Shown here: piece after piece, positions 1 through 13,047 of the stretch
Position numbering within the stretch: position 1 is the first letter of the stretch
Layout of the letters: each line of letters opens with the position of its first letter
Origin: Penium margaritaceum
Lineage: Eukaryota; Streptophyta; Zygnematophyceae; Desmidiales; Peniaceae
Length of the DNA stretch: 64,000 nucleotides
Direction of reading: 5' to 3'
NCBI GenBank assembly: GCA_023375785.1
Contig: SZWC01003899.1
Location: forward strand, 8,954-72,953
The notes under the pieces: model-generated
Databases searched by the model: none
Seen by the model: the letters and a program-made list of their open reading frames with translations, nothing else
What the model was told of the DNA's origin: nothing
Translations under genes and position numbers: made by a program

Positions 1-284
1 GAGGATTCAAACACAGTACCTACCGCTTCAAGATCTAACTCTATAAGCACTAATCCAACTCACATGGTGTTCATATGATGTCCAAATGACATTATACGGG
101 TTCCTATGGGTAAAGGGCATAAAATAAGGGGATGTACGATTAGAGGATAGTGTTCAAAAGTATGAATGATAACAAAGTTAGTTTAATAATAAAAAAATGA
201 CGCAGACGGAATTTCAAAATATTGCAACTTAGAGCTTGAATAACCTCTCAACCATTGCTCCGATGAACGAGTCGTAAGAAGGGA
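1..284 (-). repeat. Amplified tRNA-like (SINE-like) insert, copy 0, cut by window edge
   Basis: This is the right-hand part of the roughly 535-bp insert that recurs at 1561, 7914, 9914 and 15165. The window opens inside its tRNA-like head: the box B complement lies at about 3-13 and the box A complement at about 48-59. An AT-rich stretch follows, and satellite resumes at the shared junction near 285, beginning with gttgactacacactg. The rest of the insert lies outside the window. Identity to the other copies is clear by eye. The SINE label rests only on the box A and box B resemblance. Confidence 0.6.
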
Positions 285-1560
285 AGTTGACTACACACTG
301 TGAAACTCGTTTTATGATATTCAGTGACACAAGCATACTTTGGTTGGTCATTGTGCATGGAAGCCACACCGTGCCACCACTTATCGACTGTCTTTGTGCT
401 TGCTAGTTGATACCGAGTATTCTCAAACCATTGTTTCTCCCTCTGCCCATTTTTGACTTGTATTATGAGTTGTGAACGTTGACCACACACACTAAATTCC
501 TTTGGTCATGAGCAGTGATGTAGGCCTACTTGGATAGGTCATTATGCACGGTAGCCACACCGTGCCAGTACATACGAAAAAACTTTGTACTTGCTAGAAG
601 ATACATAGTGTTTTGAAACAATGTTTTCCCCCTCTGACAATTTGTGACTTGTGTTATGGGGTGTGAACGTTGACCACCCATAATGAAATTCTTTGGTCAT
701 GGTTAGTGACATATGCCTAGTTTGGTTTATCACTGTACGTGGTTACCACGCCGTTTCACTACGTATTGAAGGTCTTTGTGCTTTCTAGCTGATAGCTAGT
801 GTTCCCAACCCATTGTTACCCCCCCTCTGACTATCAGTGACTCGTGTTGTGAGATGTCAACGCTGACCACATGAAGTGAAATTCGTTGGCCATGGTCAGC
901 AACATATGCATACCTTGGTTGGTCACTGTCCATGGTAGCCACGCTGTGCCACTACATATTGAAGGTATTCATACTTGCTAGTGGATAACTAGTATTCACA
1001 AACCATTGTCTTCCAACCTGACCATTTGTGACTTGTGTTATGAGTTGTCAAAGTTTACCACACTTAGTGACATTATTTGCTCATGGTCAGTGACATATGC
1101 CTTCTTTGGTTGGTCATCGTGCATGGTATCCATACCGTGCCACAACGTGTCGAAGCCCCTTGTGCTTGGTAGTTCATACCTGGTGTTCCCAAACTATTAT
1201 CTCCCCCTCTGACCATTTGTGACTCCTATTATGAGTTGTCAACGTTCACCACACACAGCGGATTTCTTTGGTCAAAGGCAGTACATATGCCTTCTTTGGT
1301 CGGTCATTGAGCATGGTAGCCATACCTTGCTACTACTGATTGAAGGTCGTTGTACTTGCTCGTTGGTATCTAGTATTCCCAAACCATTGTTTCCCCCTCT
1401 GACAATTTGTGACCCATATTATGCTTTGTCAACGTTGACCACTCATAGTACAATTATTTGGTCATGGTAAGTGGCCCATGCCTAATCTGGTTGGTCATTG
1501 TGCATGATAGCCACACCGTTATACTACTTGTTGAAAGTGTTTGTACTTGCTAGTCAATAA
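285..1560 (+). repeat. 191-bp satellite array, segment 1
   Basis: About seven tandem monomers lie between two copies of the tRNA-like insert. The order is G (ccaccacttatc), H (agtacatacg), E, F, A, a B-like monomer and I (ccgttatactacttg), which the next insert interrupts. G, H and I are seen only beside inserts. With the insert, the segment makes one higher-order unit of 1811 bp (right junction 284 to right junction 2095). No gene is seen; the open frames here are repeat translations that recur elsewhere in the array. Confidence 0.9.
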
Positions 1561-2095
1561 ATAACAAAAGGTTTCTCCCTTTAACACCAGGTCAGTTTTT
1601 GTTGATTTGTTACGCATAGGTGCCTTTACTTGAATACTCCCTCCCACCCCCCTAGAGGGATGTGCCGTGGACGACCTGGAGGACAGATTTGTGACCGCAT
1701 TATGACACCCCCCTACCCCCCCACTGCTTAGGCTCGATGGTAGAGTTGAGGTATCACAACACGGCCCCCCCCCCCTCCCAGGTCGCGAGCCTATTCTATA
1801 TTGTGCGTACAAGGATTCAAACCCAGGACCTACCGCTTCAAAATCTAACTCTATAAGCACTAATCCCACTCACATGGTGTTCATATGATGTCCAAATGAC
1901 ATTACACGGGTTCCTATGGGTAAAGGGCATAAAATAAGGGGGTGTAAGATTAGAGGGTAGTTTTCAAAGGAATGAATGATAACAAAGTTAGTTTAATCAT
2001 AAAAAAATGACGCATGCGGAATTTCAAAATATTGCAACTTCCAGCTTGAATAACCTCTCAACCATTGCTGCGATTGACCAGTCGTAACAAGGGAA
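1561..2095 (-). repeat. Amplified tRNA-like (SINE-like) insert, copy 1
   Basis: A 535-bp non-satellite sequence replaces about 62 bp of a type I monomer. Satellite stops after ttgctagtcaataa and resumes at gttgac. On the minus strand the order is an AT-rich 5' part of about 215 bp, a tRNA-like head (box A complement 1857-1868, box B complement 1812-1822), then a GC-rich body with C/G homopolymer runs on either side of 1740. No clear target duplication or A-rich tail was found, so the AT-rich and GC-rich parts may have different origins. The same two junctions are shared by all complete copies, so this is one old insertion copied with the satellite. Confidence 0.7.
1812..1868 (-). promoter_or_regulatory. 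tRNA-like box A/box B pair in insert copy 1
   Basis: Read on the minus strand, the stretch has a box A-like TGGGATTAGTGC and, about 45 bases on, a box B-like GGTTTGAATCC that differs from GGTTCGANTCC at one place. Order and spacing fit a type 2 RNA polymerase III promoter as in tRNA-derived SINEs. The tRNA stems pair poorly, so it is not an intact tRNA gene. Confidence 0.45.
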
Positions 2096-5000
2096 GTTGA
2101 CGTCACATTGTGAAACTCTTTTTATGATATTCAGTGACACAAGCATACTTTGATTGGTCATTGTGCATGGTAGCCACACCGTGCCACCACTTATCGAATG
2201 TCTTTGTACTTGCTAGTCGATACCGAGTATTCTCAAACCATTGTTTCTCCCTCTGGCCATTTTTGACTTGTATTATGAGTTCTGAACGTTTACCACACAC
2301 ACTAAACTTCTTTGGTCACGAGCAGTGATGTAGGCCTACTTAGGTAGGTCATTATGCACGGTAGCCATACCGTTCCAATACATACGAAAAATCTTTGTAC
2401 TTGCTAGAAGATACATAGTGTTTTGAAACAATGTTTTCCCCCTCTGACAATTCGTGACTCATGTTATGGGTTGTGAACGTTGACCACCCTTAATGAAATT
2501 CTTTGGTCATGGTTAGTGACATATGCCCAGTTTGGTTTGTCACTGTTCGTGGTGACCACGCCGTGTCACTACGTATTGAAGGTCTTTGTGCTTTCTAGTT
2601 GATAGCAAGTGTTCCCAACCCATTGTTACCCCCCTCTGACTATCAGTGACTCGTGTTGTGAGTTGTCAACGCTGACCAAATGAAGTGAAATTCTTTGGCC
2701 ATGGTCAGGGACATATGCATACTTTGGTTGGTCACTGTGCATGGTAGCCACGCTTGGCCACTACATATTGAAGGTATTTGTACTTGCTAGTCGATAACTA
2801 CTATTCACAAACCATTATCTTCCACCCTGACCATTTGTGACTCGTGTTATGAGTTGTTAAAGTTTACCACACTTAGTGACATTTTTTGGTCATGGTCAGT
2901 GACATATGCCTACTTTGGTTGGTCATCGTGCATGGTATCCACACCGTGCCACAACGTATTGAAGGTCCTTGTGCTTGCTAGTTGATACCTGGTTTTCCCA
3001 AACCATTGTCTACCCCTCTGACCATTTGTGACTCCTATTATGACTTGTCAACACTGACCACATGCATACTTTGATCGGTCATTGTGCATGGTAGGCACAC
3101 CGTGCTTATACTGTTTGAAGGTCGCTGTACTTGCTAGTTGAGAACTGATATTCACAGACCATTGTTTCCCCCCTCTGACCGTTTGTGACTCGTGTTATGG
3201 TTGGTGAATGTTGACCACCCATACCGAAATTGTTTCATCATGGTCGGTGACATATGCCTAGATTGGCTGTTTGGTGCGCACAGTAGCCACACCGTGCCAA
3301 TACGTATTGAAGTTCTTTGTCGTTTGTAGTCGATACATAGGGTTCCCAAACCATTGTCTCTCCCTCTGACCATTTTTGACTCGTGTTATGAGTTGTCAAT
3401 GTTGACCATACATAGTGGACTTTTTCGGTCATAGTCAGTGACGTGTGCATCCTTTGGTTGGTCTCTGTGCACGCTAGCCACACCGTGCCACTACTTGTTG
3501 AAAATCTTTCTACTTGCTAGTTGGTAACTGGTGTTCCCAACCCATGGTTTCCTCCACTGACCATTTGTGACTCGTGTTATGAGTTTTCAACGTTGACCAC
3601 ACACAGTGAAATCCGTTTGGTCATGGTTTGTGACATATGCCTACTTTGGTTTGTCACTGTACATGGTTACCACGCCGTGTCATTACGTATCGAAGATCTT
3701 TGTGCTTTCTTGTTGACAGCTAGTGTTCCCAAACCATTGTTAGCCCCCTCTGACTATCTGTGACTCGTGTTGTGAGTTGTCAACATTGACCACATAAAGT
3801 GAAATTCTTTGGTCATGATCAGTGACATGTGCATACTTTGGTTGTTCACTGTGCATTGTAGCCACACTGTGACACTGGGTATTGAAGGTATTTGTACTTG
3901 CTAGTCGATAACCAGTATTTAGAAACCATTATCTTCCACTCTGACCATTTGTGACTCGTGTTATGAGCTGTCAAAGTTTACCACACATGGTGACATTCTT
4001 TGCTGATGGTCAGTGACATATGGTTAGTCATCGTGCATGGTATCCACACCGTGCCACAACGTATTGAAGGTCATTGTGCTTGCTAGTTGATACCTGGTGT
4101 TCCCAAACAATTGTTTCCCCCTCTGACTATTTGTGACTTGTATTATGAGCTGCCAACATTGACCATACGCAGCGGATTTCTTTGGTCAAAAGGCAGTAGA
4201 CATATGCCTACTTTGGTCGGTCATTGTGCATGGCAGCCACACCGTGCTAATCCTGACTGAAGGTCGTTGTACTTGCTAGTTGAAAACTGATATTCCCGGA
4301 CCATTGTTTCCCCCTCTGACCGTTTGTGACTCGTGTTATGGTTGGTGAACATTGACCACCCATATTGAAATTATTTGGTCATGGTCAGTGACATATGCCT
4401 AGTTTGGATGTTTGGTGTGCATAGTAGCCACACCGTGCCATTACGTATTGAAGTTATTTGTCCTTTCTAGTCCATGCATAGGGTTCCCAAACCATTGTCT
4501 CTCCCTCTGACCATTCGTGATTCGTGTTATGAATTACAATGTTGATCACACATAGTGGACTTCTTCCGTCATAGTCAGTGACGTATTTGTCCTTTGGTTG
4601 GTCACTGTGCACGCTAGCCACACCGTGCCACTACTTGTTGAAGTTCTTCATACTTGCTAGTTGATAACTAGTGTTCCCAACCTATTGTTTCCCCCTCTAA
4701 CCATTTTTGAATCGTGTGATGAGTTTTCAACGTTGACCACACACCGTGAAATTTGTTGGTCATGGTTAGTGACATATGCCAAGTTTGGTTTGTCATTGTA
4801 CGTGGTTACCATGCCGTGTCACTACGTATTGAAGGTCTTTGTGCTTTCTAGCTGGTAGCTAGTGTTCCCAAACCACTGTAACCCCGCTCTGACTATCAGT
4901 GACTCGTGCTGTGAGTTGTCAACGCTAACCACATGGAGTGACATTCGTTGGTCATGGTCGGTGACTTATGCATACTTTGGTTGGTCACTGTGCATGGTAG

Positions 5001-7913
5001 CCACGCTGTGCCACTACATTTTAAAGGTATTTGTACTTGCTAGTGGATAACTAGAATTCACAAACCATTATCTTCCACCCTGACCATTTGTGACTCGTGT
5101 TATGAGTTGTCAAAGTTTACCAAACTTAGTGACATTATTTGGTCATGGTCAGTGACATATGCATACTTTGGTTGGTCACTGTGCATTGTAGCCACACTGT
5201 GCAAGTACATATTGAAGGTATTTGTACTTGCTAGTCGATAACTAGTATTCACAAATGATTATCTTCCACCCTGACCATTTGTGACTCGTGTTATGAGTTG
5301 TCAATGTTTACCACACTTAGTGACATTATTTGGTCATGGTCATTGCGTATGCCTACTTTGGTTGGTCATCGTGCATGGTATCCACACCGTGCTACGACGT
5401 ATTGAAGCTCCTTGTGCTTGCTATTTGATACTTGGTGTTCCCAAACCATTGTTTCCCCCTCTGACCATTTGTGACTCGTATTATGAGTTGTCAACGTTGA
5501 CCACTCACAGCTGATTTCTTTGGTCAAACGCAGTACATATACCTACGTTGGTCAGTCAATGTGCATGGTAGCCACACCGTGCTACTACTGACTGAAGGAA
5601 GTTGTACTTGCTAGTTGACAACTGATATTCGATAGCATTGTTTCCTCCCTTTACCGTTTGTGACTCATGTTATGGTTGGTCAACATTGACCATCCATATT
5701 GAAACTCTCTGGTCATGGTCCGTGACATATGCCTAGTTTGGTTATTTGGTGTGCATATTAGCCACACCGTGTCACTACATATGAAAGTTCATTGTCCTTT
5801 CTAGTCAATACATAGGGTTCCCAAACCATTGTCTCTCCCTCTGACCATTTGTGACTCGTGTTATGAGTTGTCAATGTTGACCACACATAGTGGACTTCTT
5901 CGGTCATAGTCAGTGACGTATGCATCTTTTGGTTTGTCACTGTGCACGCTAGCCACACCGTGCCACTACTTGTCGAAAATCGTTCTACTTGCTAGTTGAT
6001 AACTAGTGTTCCCAACCCATGGTTTCCCCCACTGACCATTTGTTACTCGTGTTATGTGTTTTCAACGTTGACCACACACTGTGAAATCCGTTTGGTCATG
6101 GTTAGTGACATATGCCTAGTTTGGTTTGTCCCTGTACATGGTTACCACGCCGTGTCACTACGTATCGAAGGTCTTTGTGCTTTCTAGTTGATAGCTAGTG
6201 GTCCCAAACCGTTGTTCGCCCCTTTGAATATCTTTGACTTGTGTTGTGAGTTGTCAACGTTGCCCACATGAAGTGAAGTTCTTTGGTCATGGTCAGTGAC
6301 ATATGCATACTTTGGTTGGTCATTGTGCATTGTAGCCACACTCTGCCACTACATATTGAAGGTATTTGTACTTGCTAGTCAATAACTAGTATTTAGAAAC
6401 CATTATCTTCCACCCTGACCATTTGTGACTCGTGTTATGAGTTGTCAAAGTTTACCACACTTAGTGACATTATTTGGTCATGGTTATTGACATGTGCCTA
6501 CTTTGGTCGGTCATTGTGCATGGCAGCCACACCGTGCTACTATTGATTGAAGGTCGTTGTACTTGCTAGATGAGAACTGATATTCCCAGACCATTGTTTC
6601 CCCCTCTGACCGTTTGTGACTCGTGTTATGGTTGGTGAACGTTGACCACCCATTTTGAAATTCTTTGGTCATGGTCAGTGACATATGCCTAGTTTGGTTA
6701 TTTGGTGTGCATAGTAGCCACACCGTGCCACTACGTGTTGAAGTTTTTTTTCCATTCTAGACCATGCATAGGGTTCCCAAACCAGTGTCTCTCCCTCTAA
6801 CCATTCGTGATTCGTGTTATGAGTTTTCAATATTTACCACACATAGTGGACTTCTTTTTTCCTAGTCAGTGACGTATTCATCCTTTGGTTGGTCACTGTG
6901 CACGCTAGCCACACCGTGCCACTACTTGTTGAAGTTCTTCATACTTGCTAGTTGATAACTAGTTTTCCCAACCCATTTTTTCCCCCTCTGACCATTTGTG
7001 ACTTGTGTGATGAGTTTTCAACGTTGACCACACACCATGAAATTGATTGGTCATGGTTAGTGACATATGCCTAGTTTGGTTTGTCACTGTACGTGGTTAC
7101 CACGCCGTGTCACTGCGTAAGAAAGGTATTTGTGCTTTCTAGTTAATAGTTAGTGTTCCCAAACCATTATCACCCCCCTCTGACTATTAGTGACTCGTGT
7201 TGTGAGTTGTCAACGCTGACCACATGAAGTAAAATTCGTTGGTCATGGTCAGTGACATATGCATACTTAGGTTGGTCACTGTGCATGGTAGCCACGCTGA
7301 GCCACTACACATTGAAGGTATTTGTACTTGCTAGTGGATGACTAGTATTCACAAACCATTATCTTGCACCCTGACCATTTGTGACTCGTGTTATGAGTTG
7401 TCAAAGTTTACCACACTTAGTGACATTATTTGGTCATGGTCAGTGACATATGCCTACTTTGGTTGGTCATCGTGCCTGGTATCCATACCGTGCCACAACG
7501 TATCAAAGCCCCTTGTGCTTGCTAGTGTATACCTGATGTTCCCAAACCATTTTCTCCCCCTCTGACCATTTGTGACTCCTATTATGAGTTATCAACGTTG
7601 ACCACACACAGCGGATTTCCTTGCCCAAAGGCAGTACATATGCCTACTTTTGTTGTTCATTGTGAATGGTAGCCATACCGTTCTACAACTGACTGAAGGT
7701 CGTTGTACTTGCTAGTTGGTATCTAGTATTCCCTAACCATTGTTTCCCCCTCTGACAGTTCGTGACCCTTATTATGGGCTGTCAACGTTGACCACACATA
7801 GTAATTTTTTTTGGTCATGGTAAGTGGCCCATGCCTAATCTGGTTGGTCATTGTGCATGGTAGCCACACCGTTCCACTACTTGTTGAAATTCTTTGTACT
7901 TGCTAGTCAATAA
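2096..7913 (+). repeat. 191-bp satellite array, segment 2
   Basis: About 30 monomers. The anchor word (gtagccac and variants) falls at 2170, 2361, 2552, 2743 and 2934, exactly 191 bp apart. After the G and H monomers that follow each insert, the order becomes E-F-A-B-C-D and repeats. The A monomer near 4041 lacks about 10 bp before the anchor (A' form). The F to A to B order is broken near 6490, where an A monomer is skipped. No gene or RNA is seen. Confidence 0.93.
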
Positions 7914-8449
7914 ATAGCAAAAGGTTTCTCCCTTTGAGACTAGGTCAGTTTTTGTTGATTTGTTACGCGTAGGTGCCTTCACTGGAATACTCCCTCCCAC
8001 CCCCTTAGAGGGATGTTCCGTGGACGACCTGGAGGACAGATTTGTGACCGCATTATGACACCCCCCTACCCCCTCACGGCTAAGGCTCGATGGTAGAGTT
8101 GAGGCTTCACAACACAGTCCCCCCCCCCCCCCCCAGGTCGCGAGCCTATTCTTTATTGCGCGTACGAGGATTCAAACCCAGGACCTATCGCTCCAGGATC
8201 TAACTCTATAAGCACTAAGCCAACTCACATGGTGTTCATATGAAGTCCATATGACATTATACGGCTTCCTATGGGTAAAGAGCATAAAATAAGGGGGTGT
8301 AAGATTAGAGGGTAGTTTTCAAAAGTATAAATGATAGCAAAGTTAGTTTAAGCATAAAAAAATGACGCAGACGGAATTTCAAATATTGCAACTTCGAGCT
8401 TGAATAACCTTCCAACGATTGCTCCGATTGACCAGCCGTAAGAAGGAAA
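7914..8449 (-). repeat. Amplified tRNA-like (SINE-like) insert, copy 2
   Basis: This 536-bp copy sits at the same monomer position as copy 1 and has the same junctions. Its box B complement (8168-8178) and box A complement (8212-8222) are the best preserved of the set. A run of about 16 C residues near 8119-8134 lies in the body; its length varies between copies. The unit was probably carried here by satellite amplification, not by separate transposition. Confidence 0.7.
8168..8222 (-). promoter_or_regulatory. tRNA-like box A/box B pair in insert copy 2
   Basis: Minus-strand TGGCTTAGTGC resembles the box A consensus TRGYNNARNNGG, and GGTTTGAATCC resembles box B, with starts about 44 bases apart. 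The T arm partly pairs around the TTTGAAT loop, but the other tRNA stems are weak. It looks like a tRNA-derived polymerase III promoter relic. Confidence 0.48.
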
Positions 8450-9913
8450 GTTGACTACACACAGTGAAACTCTTTTTATGATATTCAGTGTTACAAGCAT
8501 ACTTTGGTTGGTCATTGTGCATGGTAGCCACACCGTGCCACCACTTATGGAAGGTCTTTGTACTTGCTAGTCAATACCGAGTATTCCCAAACCATTGTTT
8601 CTCCCTCTGTCCATTTTTGACTTGCATTATGAGTTGTGAATGTTGACAACACACGCTAAACGTCTTTGGTCATGAGCAGTGATGTATGCCTACTTAGATA
8701 GGTCATTGTGCACGGTAGCCACACCTTGCCAGTACATACGAAAAATCTTTGTACTTGCTAGAAGATACATAGTGTTTTGAAACCATGTTTTCCTCCTCTG
8801 ACCATTTGTGACTCATGTTATGGGTTGTGCAGGTTGACCACCCATATTGAAATTCTTTGGTCATGGTTAGTGACATATGCCTAGTTTGGTTTGTCACTCT
8901 ACGTGGTTACCACGCCGTGTCACTACATATTGAAGGTCTTTGTGCTTTCTAGTTGATAGCTAGTGTTCCCAAACGGTTGTTACCCCCCACTGACTATCAG
9001 TGACCCGTGTTGTGAGTTGTCAACGCTGACCACATGAAGTGAAATTCGTTGGTCATGGTCAGTGACATGTGCATACTTTGGTTGGTCACTGTGCATGGTA
9101 GCCACGCTGTGCCACTACATAATGAACGTATTTGTATTTGCTAGTCGATAACTAGTATTCACAAACCATTATCTTCCAACCTGACCATTTGACACTCGTG
9201 TTATGAGTTGCCAAAGCTTACCACACTTAGTAAAATTATTTGGTCATGGTCAGTGACATATGCGTACTTTGATTTGTCATCGTGCATGGTATCCACACCG
9301 TGCCACAACTTATTGAAGGTCCTTGTGCTTGCTAGTTGATACCTGGTGTTCCCAAACCATTGTTTCTCCCTATGACCATTTGTGACTTCTTTTATGAGTT
9401 GTCAACACTGACCACACACAGCAGATTTCATTGGTCAAAGGTAGTACATATGCCTACTTTGGTTGGTCAATGTGCATGGTACCCATACCGTGCCACAACG
9501 TATCGAAGGTCCTTGTGCTTGCTATTTGATACCTGGTGTTCCCAAACCATTGTCTCCCCCTCTGACCATTTGTGACTCCTACTATGAGTTGTCAACGTTG
9601 ACCACACACAGCGGGTTTCTTTGGTCAAAGGCAGTACATATGCCTACTTTGGTCGGTCATTGTGCATGGTAGCCACACCGTGCTTCTACTGACCGAAGTT
9701 CATTGTACTTGCTAGTTGGTATCTAGTACTCCCAAACCATTGATTCCCCCTCTGATAATTCGTGACCCATAGTATGGGTTGTCAACGTTGACCACACATA
9801 TTAAAATGTTTTGGTCATGGTAAGTGGCCCATGCCTAATCTGGTTGGTCATTGTGCATGGTAGCCACACCGTTTCACTACTTGTTGAAAGTCGTCGTACT
9901 TGCTAGTCAATAA
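8450..9913 (+). repeat. 191-bp satellite array, segment 3 (eight-monomer unit)
   Basis: Satellite between insert copies 2 and 3, in the order G, H, E, F, A, a second A-like monomer (anchor near 9480), B-like, I. The extra A-like monomer makes this unit 2000 bp including the insert (7914 to 9914), against 1811 bp for the unit ending at 2095. The difference is 189 bp, one monomer, as expected from unequal exchange. No gene is seen. Confidence 0.9.
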
Positions 9914-10444
9914 ATAGCAAAATGTTTCTCCCTTTGACACCAGGTCAGGTTTTGTTGATTTGTTACGCGTAGGTGCCTTCACTGGGATACACTCTCCCAC
10001 CCCCCTAGAGGGATGTTCCGTGGACGACCCTCAGGACAGATTTGCGACTGCATTATGACAACCCCCCTACCCCCCACGGCTTAGGCTCGAAGGTAGAGTT
10101 GAGGTATCACAACACGGCCGCCACCCCTCAGGTCACGAGCCTATTCTATATTGCGCGTACGAGGATTCAATCCCAGGACCTACTGCTCCAGAATCTAACT
10201 CTATAAGCACTAAGCCAACTCACATGGTGCTCATATGATGTCCATATGATATTATAAGGGTTCCTATGTGTAAAGGGTATAAAATAAGGGGGTGTAAAAT
10301 TAGAGGGTAGTTTTCAAAAGTATGAATGATAACAAAGTTAGACTAATCATAAAGAAATGACGCATACAGATCTTCAAATATTGCAACTTCGAGCTTGAAT
10401 AACCTCTCAACCGTTGCTCCGATTGACCAGCCGTAAGAAGGAAA
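9914..10444 (-). repeat. Amplified tRNA-like (SINE-like) insert, copy 3
   Basis: A 531-bp copy with the same two junctions as the others. The poly-C tracts are shorter here. Box B complement is at 10163-10173 and box A complement at 10207-10217. The internal sequence differs from copies 1 and 2 by scattered substitutions, so the amplification is not extremely recent. Confidence 0.7.
10163..10217 (-). promoter_or_regulatory. tRNA-like box A/box B pair in insert copy 3
   Basis: Same arrangement as in copy 2, with box B read as GGATTGAATCC, further from consensus. Drift inside box B suggests this copy is not maintained for transcription. Confidence 0.4.
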
Positions 10445-12730
10445 GTTGACTACACACTGTGAAACTCTTTTTATGATATTCAGTGACACAAGCATACTTT
10501 GGTTGGTCATTGTGCATGGTAGCCACACCGTGCCACCACTTATCAAAGGTCTTTGTACTCGCTAGTCGATACCGAGTATTCCCAAACCATTGTTTCTCCC
10601 TCTGCCCATTTTTGACTTGTATTATGAGTTGTGAGCGTTGACCACACACACTAAACTTCTTTGGTCATGAGCAGTGATGTATGCCTACTTGGGTATGTCA
10701 TTGTGCACAGTACCCTCACCGTGCCAATACATAGGAAAAATCTTTGTACTTGCTAGAAGATACATAGTGTTTGAAACCATGTTTTCCCCCTCTGACCATT
10801 TGTGACTCATGTTATGGGTTGTGAACGTTAACCACCCATATTGAAATTCTTTGGTCATGGTTAGTGACATATGCCTAGTTTGGTTTGTCACTATACGTGG
10901 TTACCACGCCGTGTCACTACGTATTGAAGGCCTTTGTGCTTTCTAGTTGAACGCTAGTATTCCCAAACTATTGTTATCCCCTTCTGACTATCAGTGACTC
11001 GTGTTGTGAGTTGTCAACGCTGACCACTTGAAGTGAAATTCGTTGGTCATGGTCAGTGACATGTGCATACTTTGGTTGGTCACTGTGCATGGCAGCCATG
11101 CTGTGCCACTACATATTGAAGGTATCTGTACTTGCTAGTCGATAACTAGTATTCACAAACCATTATCTTCCACCATGACCATTTGTGACTCGTGTTATGA
11201 CTTGTCAAAGTTTACCAAACTCAGTGAAATTATTTGGTCATGGTCAGTGACATATGCCTACTTTGGTTGGTCATCGTGCATGGTATCCACACCGTGCCAC
11301 AGCTTATTGAAGGTCCTTGTGCTTGCTAGTTGATACCTGGTGTTCCCAAACCATTGTCTTCCCCTCTCACCATTTGTGACTCCTATTATGAGTTGTCAAC
11401 GCTGACCACACACAGCGGATTTATTTGGTCAAAGGTAGTACATATGCCTACTTTGGTCGGTCATTGTGCATGGCAGCCACACCGTGCTTATAGTGATTGA
11501 AGTTTGCTGTACTTGCTAGTTGAGAACTGATATTCACAGACCATTGTTTCCCCCTCTGACCGTTTGTGACTCGTGTTATGGTTGGTGAATATTGACCACC
11601 CATATTGAAATTCTTTGGTCATGGTCAGTGACATATGCCTAGTTTGGTTGTTTGGTTTGCATAGTAGCCACACCGTGCCACTACGTATTGAAGTTCTTTG
11701 TCCTTTCTAGTCGACACATAGGGTTCCCAAACCATTGTCTCTCCCTCTGACCATTTGTGACTCGTGTTATGAGTTGTCAATGTTGACCACACATAGTGGA
11801 CTTCTTCGGTCATAGTCAGTGACGTGTGCATCGTTTGGTTGGTCACTGTGCATGCTAGCCACAACGTGCCACTACTTATTGAAAATCGTTCTACTTGCTA
11901 GTTGATAACTAGTGTTCCCAACCCATGGTTTCCCCCACTGACCATTTGTGACTCATGTTATGAAGTTTCAACGTTGACCACACGCTGTGAAATCCGTTTG
12001 GTCATGGTTTGTGACATATGCCTACTTTGGTTTGTCACTGTACATGGTTACCACGCCGTGTCATTACGTATCGAAGGACTTTGTGCTTTCTTGTTGACAG
12101 CTATTGTTCCCAAAACCATTGTTAGCCCCCTCTGACTATCTGTGACTCGTGTTATCAGTTGTCAAAGTTTACCACACTTAGTGACCTTATTTGGTCATGG
12201 CCAGTGACATATGCATACTTTGGTTGGTCACTGTGCATTGTAGCCACACTGTGCCACTACATATTGAAGGTATTTGTACTTGCTAGTCGATATCTAGTAT
12301 TCACAAACCATTATCTTTCACCCTGACCACTTGTGACTCGTGTTATGAGTTGTCAAAGTTTACCACACTTAGTGACATTATTTGGTCATGGTCATTGACA
12401 CATGCCTACTTTGGTTGGTCATCTAATCTGGTATCCAAACCGTTCCACAATGTATTGAAGCTTCTTGTGCTTGCTATTTGATACTTGGTGTTCCCAAACC
12501 ATTGTTTCCCCCTATGACCATTTGTGTTTTGTATTATGAGTTGTCAGCGTTGACCACAAACAGCGGATTTCTTTGGTCAAAGGCAGTACATATGCCTACT
12601 TTGGTCAGTCATTGTGCATGGTAGCCACACCTTACTACTACTGACTGAAGGTCGTTGTTCTTGCTAGTTGAGAACTGTTATTCCCATATCATTGTTTCCT
12701 CCCCTGACCGTTTGTGATTCGTGTTATTGT

Positions 12731-12746
12731 TGGTCAACGTTGACCA
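12731..12746. promoter_or_regulatory. 16-bp perfect palindrome in a B-type monomer (example)
   Basis: TGGTCAACGTTGACCA reads the same on both strands. The same 16 bases occur at 22273-22288 and in other B monomers (near 27026, 31803, 41383, 53597 and 57169). The shorter core GTCAACGTTGAC is present in many A and B monomers. The dyad could bind a dimeric protein or extrude as a hairpin; no function is shown. Confidence 0.7.
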
Positions 12747-13047
12747 CCCATATTGAAATTCTCTGGTCATGGTCAGTGACATATGCCTACTTTGGTTGTT
12801 TGGTGTGCATATTAGCCACACCGTGCCACTACGTATTGAAGTGCTTTGTCCGTAATAATCGGTACATAGGGTTCCCAAATCATTGTCTCTCCCTCTGACC
12901 ATTTGTGACTCGTGTTATGAATTGTCAATGTTGACCTCACATAGTGGAATTCTTCGGTCATAGTCAGTAACGTATGCATCCTTTGGTTTGTCACTGTGCA
13001 CGCTAGCCACACCATGCCACTACTTGTTGAAAATATTTCTCCTTGCT

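Noticed and set aside
1740-1780. C/G homopolymer runs as a regulatory or G-quadruplex site
   Set aside because: Run length varies between copies of the insert and looks like slippage; nothing else supports a function.
8168-8222. Functional tRNA gene
   Set aside because: Box A and box B fit, but the acceptor and anticodon stems do not pair well and copies drift, so I call it tRNA-like only.
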